Shown here: one piece after another, positions 6,709-15,327 of the stretch | How positions within the stretch are numbered: position 1 is the stretch's first letter | Layout: each line of letters starts with the position of its first letter | NCBI GenBank assembly: GCA_022564385.1 | Contig: JADFLN010000003.1 | Coordinates: 5,138 to 31,580, forward strand | DNA length: 26,443 nucleotides | Source of the DNA: Nitrososphaerota archaeon | GTDB taxonomy: Archaea > Thermoproteota > Nitrososphaeria > Nitrososphaerales > Nitrosopumilaceae | Reading direction: 5' to 3' | The notes under the pieces: model-generated | Told to the model about the DNA's origin: nothing | The model's database searches: none | What the model saw: only the letters and a program-made list of their open reading frames with translations | Translations under genes and position numbers: made by a program

Positions 6709-8271
6709 TTACACTTCTAAAATACTAATTACTTTACTTGGAATATCATTTAGCCTACTTACTGCCAAGGTTTTTTCATATCCTAAATGTCTGAGATTAT
6801 TTGCTATAGTAGTAGCCCTCACTATATTTGAACCCAAGCCCAAAGCTACCATATTGATACCTAATCTTTTGAAGGATTTTGTCATATTTCTAACAGCATC
6901 AGGATCTGATGGTTCACCATCTGTTAATGTCAAAAAAATATCTGGTTTCTTTGACTGTAAAATTGGAAACATTTTGTCATATACTTCTGCCAGTGGAGTT
7001 GATCCATTGGCGATTATCTGTGCTAATCGTTTTGCAGTAATGTAATTCCATTTTACACTATCTGGTTTAATAGACCAACAAACAATTGATCTGTTTTGAG
7101 TACTAAATGCATATACTGCAAATTTTACTCTTAGATAAGATAAAACTTCACAAAGTGCCAGAGTTGCTTTTTTGTATTCCAGAGCGTCTGGTGCAATGCT
7201 TGATGAATGATCTAATAGAATTACAATTTTGGTTTTAATTGATTTTTTTACATCTGTAAAAAATGGTTCATGACCTTCAATGTAACTTTCTTCATCAAAC
7301 TCATCCCCAGATCTTTGATGTTGTTCTTTCCATCCGAATTTCCATTCCTTAAATTTTATTTTTAATCCGTTAATCAAACTCATATCATAAATTGCTGTTT
7401 CATTAACATTTTTTGTAGATGGAATTTGAATTCCTATTGCTTTTGGAATTAATCCTTTATTTTCCATTTTTTTGTTTTCGTCTAGTATCACTTTGTATTC
7501 ATCATAGACATTGTCTCCCTTTAGTATAGCTGCAGAATCAACTGAACCAAAATCTCCTTCTTTATTTTTAGAAATTATTTTTAGAATCTTTAACAGTTCT
7601 TTTTCAGATAACGCCATTCCAGCTTTCATAAAAGGTAAAGATATTGGTATTGTAAGAAGTGAATCAATATCTAAAATCTTAACTATTTTACCTACATCTT
7701 TTTCAAGCCAGTCAGTATCATAATTTTCTTCAATTGCTTTGTTAACAATTTTTTTTGCTAATGTAGATGCTTTTTTTACTTTTTCAAAATGACTAAGTTG
7801 AATTTCACCTTTCATAACTCCAAACATAAAATATTGATAAAATGCCTCCACAATCCTTGCTCTCCCATAAACTGTGTTGAGTTGAGGTCTTGCTACAAAC
7901 ATATAGGCATAATTGAAAATAATTTCATTATCCATTCCTTTCCAAATTTTCCTGCCTAATTCTTGAACTCTTTGTGTTTCCATCGTATTTAGAATGAATC
8001 CAAATGCATGATCATTGCTGAGAATCTTTTTGCAAAATTTTATTCTCATTGCTTCATACCATAATGATGTTCTGAATTGACGATATTTTTGAAAATCATT
8101 TCCAATTCTTTTTTCTAGTGGTGTTAAGATTACTTTATTTTCATTAAGTCTTGTTTTTGTTTCCATCTTATCCGAAATTTCGATAACCGTCTTCTCTTTT
8201 TCAGACCATCTTCTTACAAGAAAAGTGGCAATCTCTATTAAAGATTCATTTTGAAATCTAATTTCTAGCAT
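6709..8271 (-). CDS. VWA domain protein, MoxR partner (CoxE-like)
   Basis: The 520-residue protein has a C-terminal von Willebrand factor A domain (about residues 345-520) with an intact metal-binding MIDAS: DHSSS at 354-358, the Thr of GSTPL at about 425 and the Asp of LTDGEP at 451. The first 340 residues are helical and not assigned. In such pairs a MoxR AAA+ ATPase and a VWA protein form a chaperone-like machine that activates or inserts cofactors into enzyme complexes. Its ATG directly follows the stop of the MoxR gene with no gap, so they are surely one operon. The target complex is not evident from nearby genes; a link to the copper monooxygenase 10 kb away would be speculation. Confidence 0.88.
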   Translation of the reverse strand: MLEIRFQNESLIEIATFLVRRWSEKEKTVIEISDKMETKTRLNENKVILTPLEKRIGNDFQKYRQFRTSLWYEAMRIKFCKKILSNDHAFGFILNTMETQRVQELGRKIWKGMDNEIIFNYAYMFVARPQLNTVYGRARIVEAFYQYFMFGVMKGEIQLSHFEKVKKASTLAKKIVNKAIEENYDTDWLEKDVGKIVKILDIDSLLTIPISLPFMKAGMALSEKELLKILKIISKNKEGDFGSVDSAAILKGDNVYDEYKVILDENKKMENKGLIPKAIGIQIPSTKNVNETAIYDMSLINGLKIKFKEWKFGWKEQHQRSGDEFDEESYIEGHEPFFTDVKKSIKTKIVILLDHSSSIAPDALEYKKATLALCEVLSYLRVKFAVYAFSTQNRSIVCWSIKPDSVKWNYITAKRLAQIIANGSTPLAEVYDKMFPILQSKKPDIFLTLTDGEPSDPDAVRNMTKSFKRLGINMVALGLGSNIVRATTIANNLRHLGYEKTLAVSRLNDIPSKVISILEV

Positions 8272-9066
8272 TTAATCACCAAACATTGATGTAATGATAT
8301 CACTTACTTTTTGGTATTCTATATTTCCCCATTGAGTGTAAACATTTCCAAAAACAAACTTTACTGCTTCTTTTGCGGACATTCCTTTGTCTAATAATTT
8401 TCCAAATGCAATGGTTTCTCTTAGACTAGGAGAATAAAATAATTCTTCAACTGCGGCAGCTTGTCTTAAAGTATTTGCCAATTTTATTGCTTGAATAATT
8501 TCTGATTCGTGTTTTCCAGAAACATATTTTTTTATAATTTCTAACTCTATATTTTCTGGTGGATATTCTAATCTAATTCGTACTGGAAATCTACTTAGTA
8601 TCTGTGGTGGGAGTTCTTTTGTCCCACTGTGTGTTAATGGATTTATAGTTGCAATTACAAACCAACTTTCTTTTGCTTTGATTACTTCACCTGTAGATTC
8701 CTTCAATCCAATTTGTCGTCTATCATCTAATGCTTCATCAAGTCTAAGTAAAACATCTGCTTCAGCTGCATTAATTTCATCCAAGTAAAGCATGTCTCCA
8801 TCTCTCATTGATTTTATCAAAACTCCTTCATCAAAACTCACAGTTCCATCTGTTAGTGTTTTTGTGCCAATAAGATGACTTTCTCTAGTCCTAAGGCTGA
8901 AATTAATAGTTACTAGATTAACGTTCTTGTTTTTTGCAAAATCTCTAACCAAGGCTGTCTTACCAGTTCCTTTTGGTCCTATGATGAGCACAAAAAGATC
9001 TGTTTCATATGCCTTATTCAAAATTTGAATTGAATTATTCCAATCTAGATATTGTATTTCCTCCAA
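8272..9066 (-). CDS. MoxR-family AAA+ ATPase
   Basis: The protein is 264 residues. Walker A is GPKGTGKTALV (about residues 30-40) and Walker B is DMLYLDEINA (about 91-100, acidic pair Asp-Glu). Sensor 1 (ATINP) and an arginine-finger region (LSRFPVRIRLEYP) follow, then a small helical lid. These are the marks of the MoxR/CbbQ/NorQ group. It begins with TTG at 9066, and an ATP-driven remodelling role with its VWA partner is inferred from the family. The stop codon abuts the partner's start, so the two are translated from one mRNA. A position 40 bases from the lipid reductase gene, on the same strand, leaves co-transcription with it possible. Confidence 0.93.
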   Translation of the reverse strand: MEEIQYLDWNNSIQILNKAYETDLFVLIIGPKGTGKTALVRDFAKNKNVNLVTINFSLRTRESHLIGTKTLTDGTVSFDEGVLIKSMRDGDMLYLDEINAAEADVLLRLDEALDDRRQIGLKESTGEVIKAKESWFVIATINPLTHSGTKELPPQILSRFPVRIRLEYPPENIELEIIKKYVSGKHESEIIQAIKLANTLRQAAAVEELFYSPSLRETIAFGKLLDKGMSAKEAVKFVFGNVYTQWGNIEYQKVSDIITSMFGD

Positions 9067-9106
9067 AGTACGTTTTCATTGATTTAAACAATATTTAATA
9101 TTAGAT

Positions 9107-10564
9107 CTAATTTCCAAATGCTTCTACTTTTGTAAATGCTTCACCTAATCTTTGATGTAATGTCTTTTCCCATTCTTCAAAACCTGCAGGATTTTTTGGA
9201 TAATTATAGTAATGTTCAACTAACCATTGGTTTTGTTCTGATGTGTATTTTAGTGCTTTTGCAACTGTTTTATTTAATGCTCCTCTGATGATCATGCCAA
9301 TTTTTCCCAATCCAGAAAAGTCTGGATGTTCACCTTTACTAATTGATTCAACATCCATATTTCCCAAAAAGTGTTTCATCCCATAACTTATTTGTTCATT
9401 AGTCATTTGCTGTATTAATCCTCTAAAAAGTTCAAGACCTGCAGTTTTGTATCCATATTCTTTGATAAAGTCAATATTGTATTGCCATAGATTATCTTCT
9501 GAAACATCATTTGCTTCTATTGCTTGAGATACATTATTTCCAATAATTGCCCCTGCAATTAATGCAGGTCCTATTCCACCTGCGTCAATTGCTTTTGGCA
9601 TCCATGCAGAATCTCCAACTAACATATATCCATTAGAAACCATACAATCATTTTGTCTTCTGACTGAAACTTGGAAAATTCCGGAATTATTGTTAATGTC
9701 TTCAGGATCTTCTGATAATCTTGAATTTTTGATTGCTTTGTTTCTTTTAAGATATTCTTTCATTAATGATTCCACATTATCTTTCTTACCCAACCTCTTG
9801 TTTCTTTTATCTAAAAATGATTTTTCAATTCCTAAACCAATGTTAACTTTGTTATCTGCTTTAGGAAATACCCATCCATATCCTCCTGGTGCAATATCTT
9901 GATCTAAATGAATTATACAATAATCAGGATCAAATTCTGTAAGATCTTTTTGCCCTTGATCAAAATACATAATGTATCTACCTGTAGATTCTAAATCTCG
10001 TCTGTCGATTCTTTTTTCTACTTTTGTTGAGTTTTGAAGTCCATTTCTAAGCGTAGATGTAACTCCAGTTGCATCAACTACAATTTTTGATGTTTTCTTA
10101 AAGGGCTGTTTTGTTTTGTTATCTATTCCTTGAATTCCTATTACTTGTTGATCATCATAAATCAAGCCCGTGAGGTTAATCTCATATTCAAACTCAATTC
10201 CCATCTTCTTACATCTTTCATTTTGAATTTCAGGAAGCTTTTGACGGTTTAACATGTAACCTTCTCCATCAAATGGAATTGCTGTTTCTTTGTCTGGAGA
10301 AAATGCCATTACACCTTTTACATTATGTTCAATTTCTGGTTTAGTCCATTGAACTTTAATTCTATTTGACATGAAATCTACTGCCTCTTTAGAACATGCA
10401 TCTCCGCATACCCAACCTGCTAATGATTTTCTACCTGGAAAAAATTCTGAATTTCTATCAACAACCAAAATCTTTAGGTTTTGATTTGAATAATACGAAA
10501 TAGACTGTGCTGTAACTGTACCTGCAAGACCTCCACCAGCAACTATAACATCATAATCTGTCAC
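9107..10564 (-). CDS. Geranylgeranyl reductase family flavoprotein (archaeal lipid saturation)
   Basis: The 485-residue protein starts with a dinucleotide-binding fold, YDVIVAGGGLAGTVTAQ (residues 4-20), for FAD. The family hallmarks follow: the CGDACSKEAVDF stretch near residue 50, the GYGWVFPKADNKVNIGLG segment (about 230-247) and the second FAD motif GYMLVGDSAWMPKAIDAGG (about 313-331). These enzymes saturate the isoprenoid chains of archaeal membrane lipids or related prenyl compounds. Start is GTG at 10564 and no in-frame ATG precedes it. A TATA-like TTTTAAATA (about 10590-10598, minus strand) lies at the right distance. Whether the substrate is digeranylgeranyl-glycerophospholipid or a quinone side chain cannot be told. 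Confidence 0.92.
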   Translation of the reverse strand: MTDYDVIVAGGGLAGTVTAQSISYYSNQNLKILVVDRNSEFFPGRKSLAGWVCGDACSKEAVDFMSNRIKVQWTKPEIEHNVKGVMAFSPDKETAIPFDGEGYMLNRQKLPEIQNERCKKMGIEFEYEINLTGLIYDDQQVIGIQGIDNKTKQPFKKTSKIVVDATGVTSTLRNGLQNSTKVEKRIDRRDLESTGRYIMYFDQGQKDLTEFDPDYCIIHLDQDIAPGGYGWVFPKADNKVNIGLGIEKSFLDKRNKRLGKKDNVESLMKEYLKRNKAIKNSRLSEDPEDINNNSGIFQVSVRRQNDCMVSNGYMLVGDSAWMPKAIDAGGIGPALIAGAIIGNNVSQAIEANDVSEDNLWQYNIDFIKEYGYKTAGLELFRGLIQQMTNEQISYGMKHFLGNMDVESISKGEHPDFSGLGKIGMIIRGALNKTVAKALKYTSEQNQWLVEHYYNYPKNPAGFEEWEKTLHQRLGEAFTKVEAFGN

Positions 10565-10649
10565 GATAATGAGGATTTGTCTATCTGTATTTAAAATAAT
10601 ACTATGATGGATTTAATGAATTCTTGAAATTTTTTTTATGATCTATTTA

Positions 10650-10722
10650 AAAATGGGTCGGTTCGTCGCGGCGTCTTCAAGGCTTTCGCTCAGACTGGAG
10701 CGGCTATTATCTCCTCATTCCC
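10650..10722 (-). ncRNA. GC-rich candidate small RNA (possible C/D box-like)
   Basis: About 70 bases between two minus-strand genes are strikingly GC-rich compared with the AT-rich flanks and hold no sensible frame. Read on the minus strand, the RNA begins GGGAATGAGGAG near 10722 and ends near ACCGACCC followed by an ATTTTT run. GGG and CCC would close a short stem next to AUGAGGA (box C-like) and CCGA (box D-like). An inner CTGA and TGAAGA could be D' and C', leaving a 12-nt guide before box D. A TATA-like stretch lies about 25 bases before the proposed start. Spacing is imperfect (18 nt before D'), so the class and strand are inference. Confidence 0.4.
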
Positions 10723-10753
10723 AAATTAAATAATTCTGTTATTATTAATTAAT

Positions 10754-11182
10754 CTAGTTGGTAATTTGAAAAATTTCTGTGAATATTTTGACTGTATTTT
10801 TTTTGTTGTAAATAGGCGTATGAATTTTTATTTTTATTGTTTCTTTTTCACCAAATGTAAGATTTCCTCTGATTAGTTCTTGCTTGTTTAATCTCATATG
10901 AAATCTAGAATCTACTGTCCTTTCTTCAATCTCTTCAACCAATTCATTGATTTGTTCTACAGATAACAATTTCAAAAGTTTCTTCATAAAATTCTGAGCC
11001 TCCTTTTTTACTATTTTTGCATTTAACATGATTATTGGACTATCAAAGTATCCTGTAGTTTCATGAATTGTAAAATTTTCTTCTTTTAGATCTAACACTT
11101 TTTCAAAAGATTGGAATATTTTTGAAATATCTTCAGTTGCATGAATAATTACATCAATTGTTACTTGAATCTTTTCAATCAT
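10754..11182 (-). CDS. COG1325 RNA-binding protein (dsRBD-like fold, exosome-associated prediction)
   Basis: The 142 residues match the archaeal COG1325 group (RNA_binding, Pfam PF01877), predicted to be RNA-binding and found next to exosome or ribosomal genes in many archaea. Features seen: the N-terminal QVTIDVIIHATEDISKI strand-helix, HETTGYFDSPIIMLNAKI, and RTVDSRFHMRLNKQELIRG, where the Phe-His-Met-Arg-Leu-Asn-Lys core is typical, then a C-terminal strand pair KIKIHTPIYNKK. It follows the eS1 gene by 26 bases on the same strand and is likely the last gene of the operon. Confidence 0.85.
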   Translation of the reverse strand: MIEKIQVTIDVIIHATEDISKIFQSFEKVLDLKEENFTIHETTGYFDSPIIMLNAKIVKKEAQNFMKKLLKLLSVEQINELVEEIEERTVDSRFHMRLNKQELIRGNLTFGEKETIKIKIHTPIYNKKNTVKIFTEIFQITN

Positions 11183-11208
11183 AATTGTAAAAGAATAGTA
11201 CTAGTTGT

Positions 11209-11820
11209 TTATGCTTCAAGTAATATTGTTTCTTTATCTGCAGTTCTAATGAGTTTTACTTTCTCAAGACCCACATGTCTTACTCTGATAACTTTCTTGA
11301 ATGCTGCCATGATATCTGAATTAATCTTACTATAACAAGTGGCTTGAACAAATTGATCAACTGTCATTTCTGGAACTGTCTTGTTTATTACGTCTCTTAT
11401 AATTAATCTGAGAGCATGTTTTCTAGATGTGTTTAATTGTCTATGGGTTAGAGCAATTACTTTGACTCTAAAGATGTATCCGTCTTTTGTTTTGATATCA
11501 ATAATAAAATTAATTTTTGATGATCCACGTCTAACTAAACTACGCAAAAATTCTTTCGAATATTCAAATCCCTTAAAGATGGTTGATGCTTTATCACCAT
11601 TAACCTTATCAATCTGAAAATACATTTTGTATTGATGTTGTGAAGGATCTCCTTTTAAAATATCATAAAGCGTTACTTCTAAAACCCTACCTATTGCCTT
11701 TTCATCATCTGTAATTGGAATATATGCAATTGGGACAACATTAAATGATTCAGGAGCATTTACTGTAATCCAGCGTTTTTCTCTCCATTTGTCTTTTGTT
11801 CGACCTTTTCTACGTGCCAA
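11209..11820 (-). CDS. rps3ae: 30S ribosomal protein eS1 (S3Ae)
   Basis: The protein is 203 residues, matching archaeal eS1. It starts with a basic tail MARRKGRTKDKWREKRW and shows typical core elements: PITDDEKAIGRVLEVTL, SSKINFIIDIKTKDGYIFRV (split at the strand turn), TLTHRQLNTSRKHALR as ALTHRQLNTSRKHALR, and KVIRVRHVGLEKVK near the end. It is a component of the small ribosomal subunit platform near the mRNA exit. TTG at 11820 is the start; TAA lies immediately upstream in frame, so no longer form exists. It sits 40 bases after serS, in the same operon. Confidence 0.95.
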   Translation of the reverse strand: MARRKGRTKDKWREKRWITVNAPESFNVVPIAYIPITDDEKAIGRVLEVTLYDILKGDPSQHQYKMYFQIDKVNGDKASTIFKGFEYSKEFLRSLVRRGSSKINFIIDIKTKDGYIFRVKVIALTHRQLNTSRKHALRLIIRDVINKTVPEMTVDQFVQATCYSKINSDIMAAFKKVIRVRHVGLEKVKLIRTADKETILLEA

Positions 11821-11860
11821 TTATTATCGACCTTTAAATCCAAAATATAAGGGTATGTTA

Positions 11861-13126
11861 CTAGATCTCTTTTTGATTTCCCATGTAACTCTGTAAAACC
11901 TTGGGAATTGTAAAATGCCCATCTTTTGTTTGAAAATTTTCCATTATTGATACCAAAACCCTAGTTGTAGCAACAAGAGTGCTATTAAGCGTGTGTACAT
12001 ATTGTGTATCTTCATTTGTTTTATCTCTAAATCTGATCTTTAATCTTCTTGCTTGATAGTCCAAACAATTTGAGCAAGAAACAATTTCTCTATATGCACT
12101 TTGTCCTGCCATCCATGCTTCTATATCGAAAGTCTTTGCAGAAACTTTTCCCATGTCTCCAGTTGATAGTAACATCACTTTGTATGGAATTTCCAATTTT
12201 TGATAAAACTCTTCGGTTACTAGTAACATTTTTTCATGCTCATTCCAAGAATCTTCTGGCCTTGAAAATACAAATTGCTCAATTTTATCAAATTGATGTA
12301 CTCTAAAAATTCCTTTTTGATCTCTTCCATGTGCACCAGCCTCTTTTCTAAAACATGGGCTAACACCCGCATATCTTATAGGTAGATCTTTCCCTTCAAT
12401 GATTTCTTTTGAGTGCATTGCTGCTATGGCATGTTCAGATGTTCCAATCATGTATAGATCTTCTTCTTCAACTTTGTAAATGACATCTTCAAAGTCATCG
12501 ATAATCACTGCTCCTTCCATTGATTCTCGATTAATCATGTATGGTGGTTGAACCAGAGAATATTCTTTTTTTGCAAGAAAATCTAATGCGTAGTGAATTA
12601 GTGATTGATTCAACCTTACTAGATCATTTTTTAGATAATAGAATCTAGCTCCTGCAACTTTAGCAGCTCTTTCCAAGTCTACTAAATCTAAATTTTCAGA
12701 AATATCAATATGGTCCATTATTTTAAAATTAAACTTTGGAATATTTCCCCATCTTCTTATTTCTTTGTTAGCATTCTCATCTTCTCCAATTGGAACTGAT
12801 TCATGAACAAGATTTGGAATAGTTAATGCCAATTTAGAATATGTATTTTCAATAGTTTCCTGCTCTGATTCTAATTTTGTAAGTTCAACTGAGACATTTT
12901 TCATCTCCACTAAAATTGATGTAACATCTTCACCAATCTTCTTTTTTTGTGAAATTTGTAAAGCTATTTGATTTTTCTTTTTTCGTAATTCATCAGTTTT
13001 AATTATAAATTTACGCCTTTTTTGATCAAATTCTATTAATGTATCTAAATCAAAATCTACAAATCTTGCTTTGAGCATATCCCGAATAATCTGTGGTTTT
13101 TCTTTGATTAATTTAGGATCTAACAT
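11861..13126 (-). CDS. serS: Seryl-tRNA synthetase
   Basis: This class II enzyme charges tRNA-Ser with serine. Its 421 residues fit the bacterial/common archaeal type, not the rare methanogen form. Residues 1-105 form the long antiparallel coiled coil that holds tRNA (Glu/Lys/Gln-rich helices around LRKKKNQIALQIS). Motif 2 is seen as SPCFRKEAGAHGRDQKG then GIFRVHQFDKIEQFVF, with the TSEHAIAAMHSKEI serine site before it. Motif 3 with the ATP-binding Arg is at NSTLVATTRVLVSIMENFQ. It overlaps the upstream Pcc1 stop by one base, so its translation is probably coupled. Confidence 0.96.
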   Translation of the reverse strand: MLDPKLIKEKPQIIRDMLKARFVDFDLDTLIEFDQKRRKFIIKTDELRKKKNQIALQISQKKKIGEDVTSILVEMKNVSVELTKLESEQETIENTYSKLALTIPNLVHESVPIGEDENANKEIRRWGNIPKFNFKIMDHIDISENLDLVDLERAAKVAGARFYYLKNDLVRLNQSLIHYALDFLAKKEYSLVQPPYMINRESMEGAVIIDDFEDVIYKVEEEDLYMIGTSEHAIAAMHSKEIIEGKDLPIRYAGVSPCFRKEAGAHGRDQKGIFRVHQFDKIEQFVFSRPEDSWNEHEKMLLVTEEFYQKLEIPYKVMLLSTGDMGKVSAKTFDIEAWMAGQSAYREIVSCSNCLDYQARRLKIRFRDKTNEDTQYVHTLNSTLVATTRVLVSIMENFQTKDGHFTIPKVLQSYMGNQKEI

Positions 13127-13368
13127 TATTCAATCACCTTTAATGAAATCTGAATATGTTCTAATACTTCATCAATTGTTGCAATAAGCTGTTTCATGTT
13201 ATTCTTACTTTCAAAATTAAAAACTAGTTTGTTATCAATATTTTCAACATAAAGACTCAATCCCTCTGGAAAATCTATATTATCTGGTTCTAATGCTTTT
13301 TTGACAGTTTCTGCCTTTTCTTTTGATATGTTATTAAGAACTACCTGAACTTGACACGTTAACGACAT
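13126..13368 (-). CDS. pcc1: KEOPS complex subunit Pcc1
   Basis: The 80-residue protein matches Pcc1, the small dimerising subunit of the KEOPS complex that makes N6-threonylcarbamoyladenosine at position 37 of ANN-reading tRNAs. The fold is a beta-alpha-beta-beta-alpha unit; the PDNIDFPEGLSLYVENIDNK region and the KLVFNFESKNNMKQLIATID strand-helix are typical. It overlaps the upstream DHH gene by 35 bases, an unusually long overlap, and ends one base into serS. The other KEOPS genes (Kae1, Bud32, Cgi121) are not in the window. Confidence 0.85.
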   Translation of the reverse strand: MSLTCQVQVVLNNISKEKAETVKKALEPDNIDFPEGLSLYVENIDNKLVFNFESKNNMKQLIATIDEVLEHIQISLKVIE

Positions 13369-14752
13369 TTACTTCCAAATAATTAAGAAATTCATCTAAT
13401 TTGTCTTTAGTTATTTTTGCCCCTGCTGCTGCATTATGACCGCCTCCAATGCCATCAAATTTCTCAGCACCTACCCTCATTAGTTCACTAAGATTGATGT
13501 CTGATTTGCAACTAAAGGATTTTCTTGATGAAAACTTTATTGTATTTTCTTCTCCCTTAGTTCTTAAAATTACAATTTTTCCAGTATTTTTTGGCGATCC
13601 TGCAATCAATGATGAAATAGTACCCGTCATCGTTTCTGGTACTATGCCTTCACCATTTACCATTACACAAGTTTTGCTTTCTGAAATTCTCCATCTTTCA
13701 TTTAATAAAATATTCATGTATTCTCTAATTCTTTTTCTATACTCCATCAAAATGGTTTCACTCTCTCTTAGAATTTTATTTCTGTCTCCCATACATACTG
13801 CAATTCCAACACTTGAACGATTAATTCTTCCACAGGAGTTTAGCATAGTTGAAAATTCCCTTCCATCTCGTAGGACGCTTCTCTTGTCTTCTCTTGAAAA
13901 TGTGTAAGTATACCCAATTAATTCTGACATGATTTCAGTAGCATTTTTTCCAGAAGTGAATTTAGTAATTGATTCAATTACTAACCTTTTTTCTTCCTCG
14001 TTTAGTTCTGCTGGAACTCTCCATCTACCTTCATCCTTTAATTGAATACCCGATGAATTTAGAAGAGAAAGACATGCATCTCTATTCCATGTTAAACCTT
14101 CAATAAATGGTTGTGAAGTAAATGCTAATGCATCAGGAAGTGGTCTAGTTTCTCTTCCGACTAACAATAAATCCAAATCAATATCTATCAAACCTTCTTC
14201 TTTGGCAGTATTTGCAATTTCAAAATTTTTACCTGTAAATGACTTTCTTTCTCCTTGATCTTGCCTATCTCCTAACGCGGAAACAACTGCAATGGCAGAC
14301 AAATCTGAATTTCTTTCATCAAGAGCAATTGATGCAAGGTATGCCATTCCACCTGCACAAATCTCTACACCCCCATCAATTCCATATTTCCAAGCATTGA
14401 TGACATTTTGATTATCTAACTCTTCTTCTGGAATCTGGTGATGGTCTAAAATAATCCAGTTGTCTCCTAATGTTTCATTCAGATTCTTTGCAAAACCTCC
14501 ACCAAGATCTGTTATTATGTGGAAATCTCGAGAATCTGTCTTGAAAGATTCTACTATTTTTTTACTAAATTCTTTTGATGTTCTAACCGTACATTTGGCA
14601 CCTGCTCTGATGAGTGCTTTGGTAATGATGCTTCCAGATGTTAATCCGTCACAATCAATATGGGTTGTGACAAAAATTGATTTTTTAGACTTTATACAAT
14701 CTGAAATTTTATCTTTGAAAAATGAAAGTGACTCATCAAGCGATTTTGTCAT
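13334..14752 (-). CDS. RecJ-like DHH family phosphoesterase
   Basis: Of the 472 residues, the N-terminal DHH domain has motif I (VTTHIDCDGLTSGSI, residues about 28-42), HIITDLGGG, and the name-giving DHH in ILDHHQIPEEEL (about 100). The C-terminal DHHA1 domain ends in the GGGHNAAAGAKI signature. Archaeal RecJ-like proteins are single-strand DNA or RNA 5' exonucleases, some of which work with the replication GINS-MCM complex (GAN). The gene follows uS15 with a one-base overlap (TAATG), a neighbourhood known from many archaea. Activity on DNA versus RNA cannot be told. Confidence 0.9.
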   Translation of the reverse strand: MTKSLDESLSFFKDKISDCIKSKKSIFVTTHIDCDGLTSGSIITKALIRAGAKCTVRTSKEFSKKIVESFKTDSRDFHIITDLGGGFAKNLNETLGDNWIILDHHQIPEEELDNQNVINAWKYGIDGGVEICAGGMAYLASIALDERNSDLSAIAVVSALGDRQDQGERKSFTGKNFEIANTAKEEGLIDIDLDLLLVGRETRPLPDALAFTSQPFIEGLTWNRDACLSLLNSSGIQLKDEGRWRVPAELNEEEKRLVIESITKFTSGKNATEIMSELIGYTYTFSREDKRSVLRDGREFSTMLNSCGRINRSSVGIAVCMGDRNKILRESETILMEYRKRIREYMNILLNERWRISESKTCVMVNGEGIVPETMTGTISSLIAGSPKNTGKIVILRTKGEENTIKFSSRKSFSCKSDINLSELMRVGAEKFDGIGGGHNAAAGAKITKDKLDEFLNYLEVNVVNVSSSGSS

Positions 14753-15201
14753 TACTCTAGTTGAGCAACCACTGCTTTATACTTCCAGGTTTTAGGAATT
14801 CTCCCAATTCTTTTGTAATAAACAGATAGTCTATGAACTTTAGCTTCAAGTAATTCCAAAGATCTTATATTTCTGTAGTCCCCATTGTTTTCTTTGAGGT
14901 GTTTTTGAAGACCTACTGCTTTGTTTACAATATTTTCAAGATCTTCAGGCATTTCTGTTTTCAAACCATTTTCTTCAAGAATTACCCCAATACTTTTTTT
15001 GGTAATTACTTTGATTAAAGGAATTGAGTGTTGGTCTCTAAATTTAATTCCTATCTGACTAGGAGTTAATCCATCTTTAGTGTATTTTACCACTAATTCT
15101 TCAATTTCCTTAGAACCTAATGTTTTCCAAGAAGGTACACTCAATGTTGCTGGTCTAATAGAATGTGATTTTCCATGTCTATGTGTGTGCATTCTTCCCA
15201 T
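14752..15201 (-). CDS. rps15: 30S ribosomal protein uS15
   Basis: The protein is 149 residues, the archaeal/eukaryotic type with an N-terminal extension (MGRMHTHRHGKSHSIRP) and the family core: LVVKYTKDGLTPSQIGIKFRDQ in two parts (ELVVKYTKDG and LTPSQIGIKFRDQ), then KKSIGVILEENGL and the rRNA-binding helix pair LEAKVHRLSVYYKRIGRIP. It binds the central domain of 16S rRNA. It is the first gene of the minus-strand operon, and the divergent plus-strand gene starts about 126 bases away, so promoters for both lie at 15202-15327. Confidence 0.96.
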   Translation of the reverse strand: MGRMHTHRHGKSHSIRPATLSVPSWKTLGSKEIEELVVKYTKDGLTPSQIGIKFRDQHSIPLIKVITKKSIGVILEENGLKTEMPEDLENIVNKAVGLQKHLKENNGDYRNIRSLELLEAKVHRLSVYYKRIGRIPKTWKYKAVVAQLE

Positions 15202-15327
15202 AATTCGGCTGAATTACGAACAGAATTAAACGTTACTTTAACTGATCTCATATATTATATCAAAATTTTAAGTTTAGAATAAAAGTTAAATAAGTCCACT
15301 GGCTTCAAAACGAACAGGTAAATCAAT

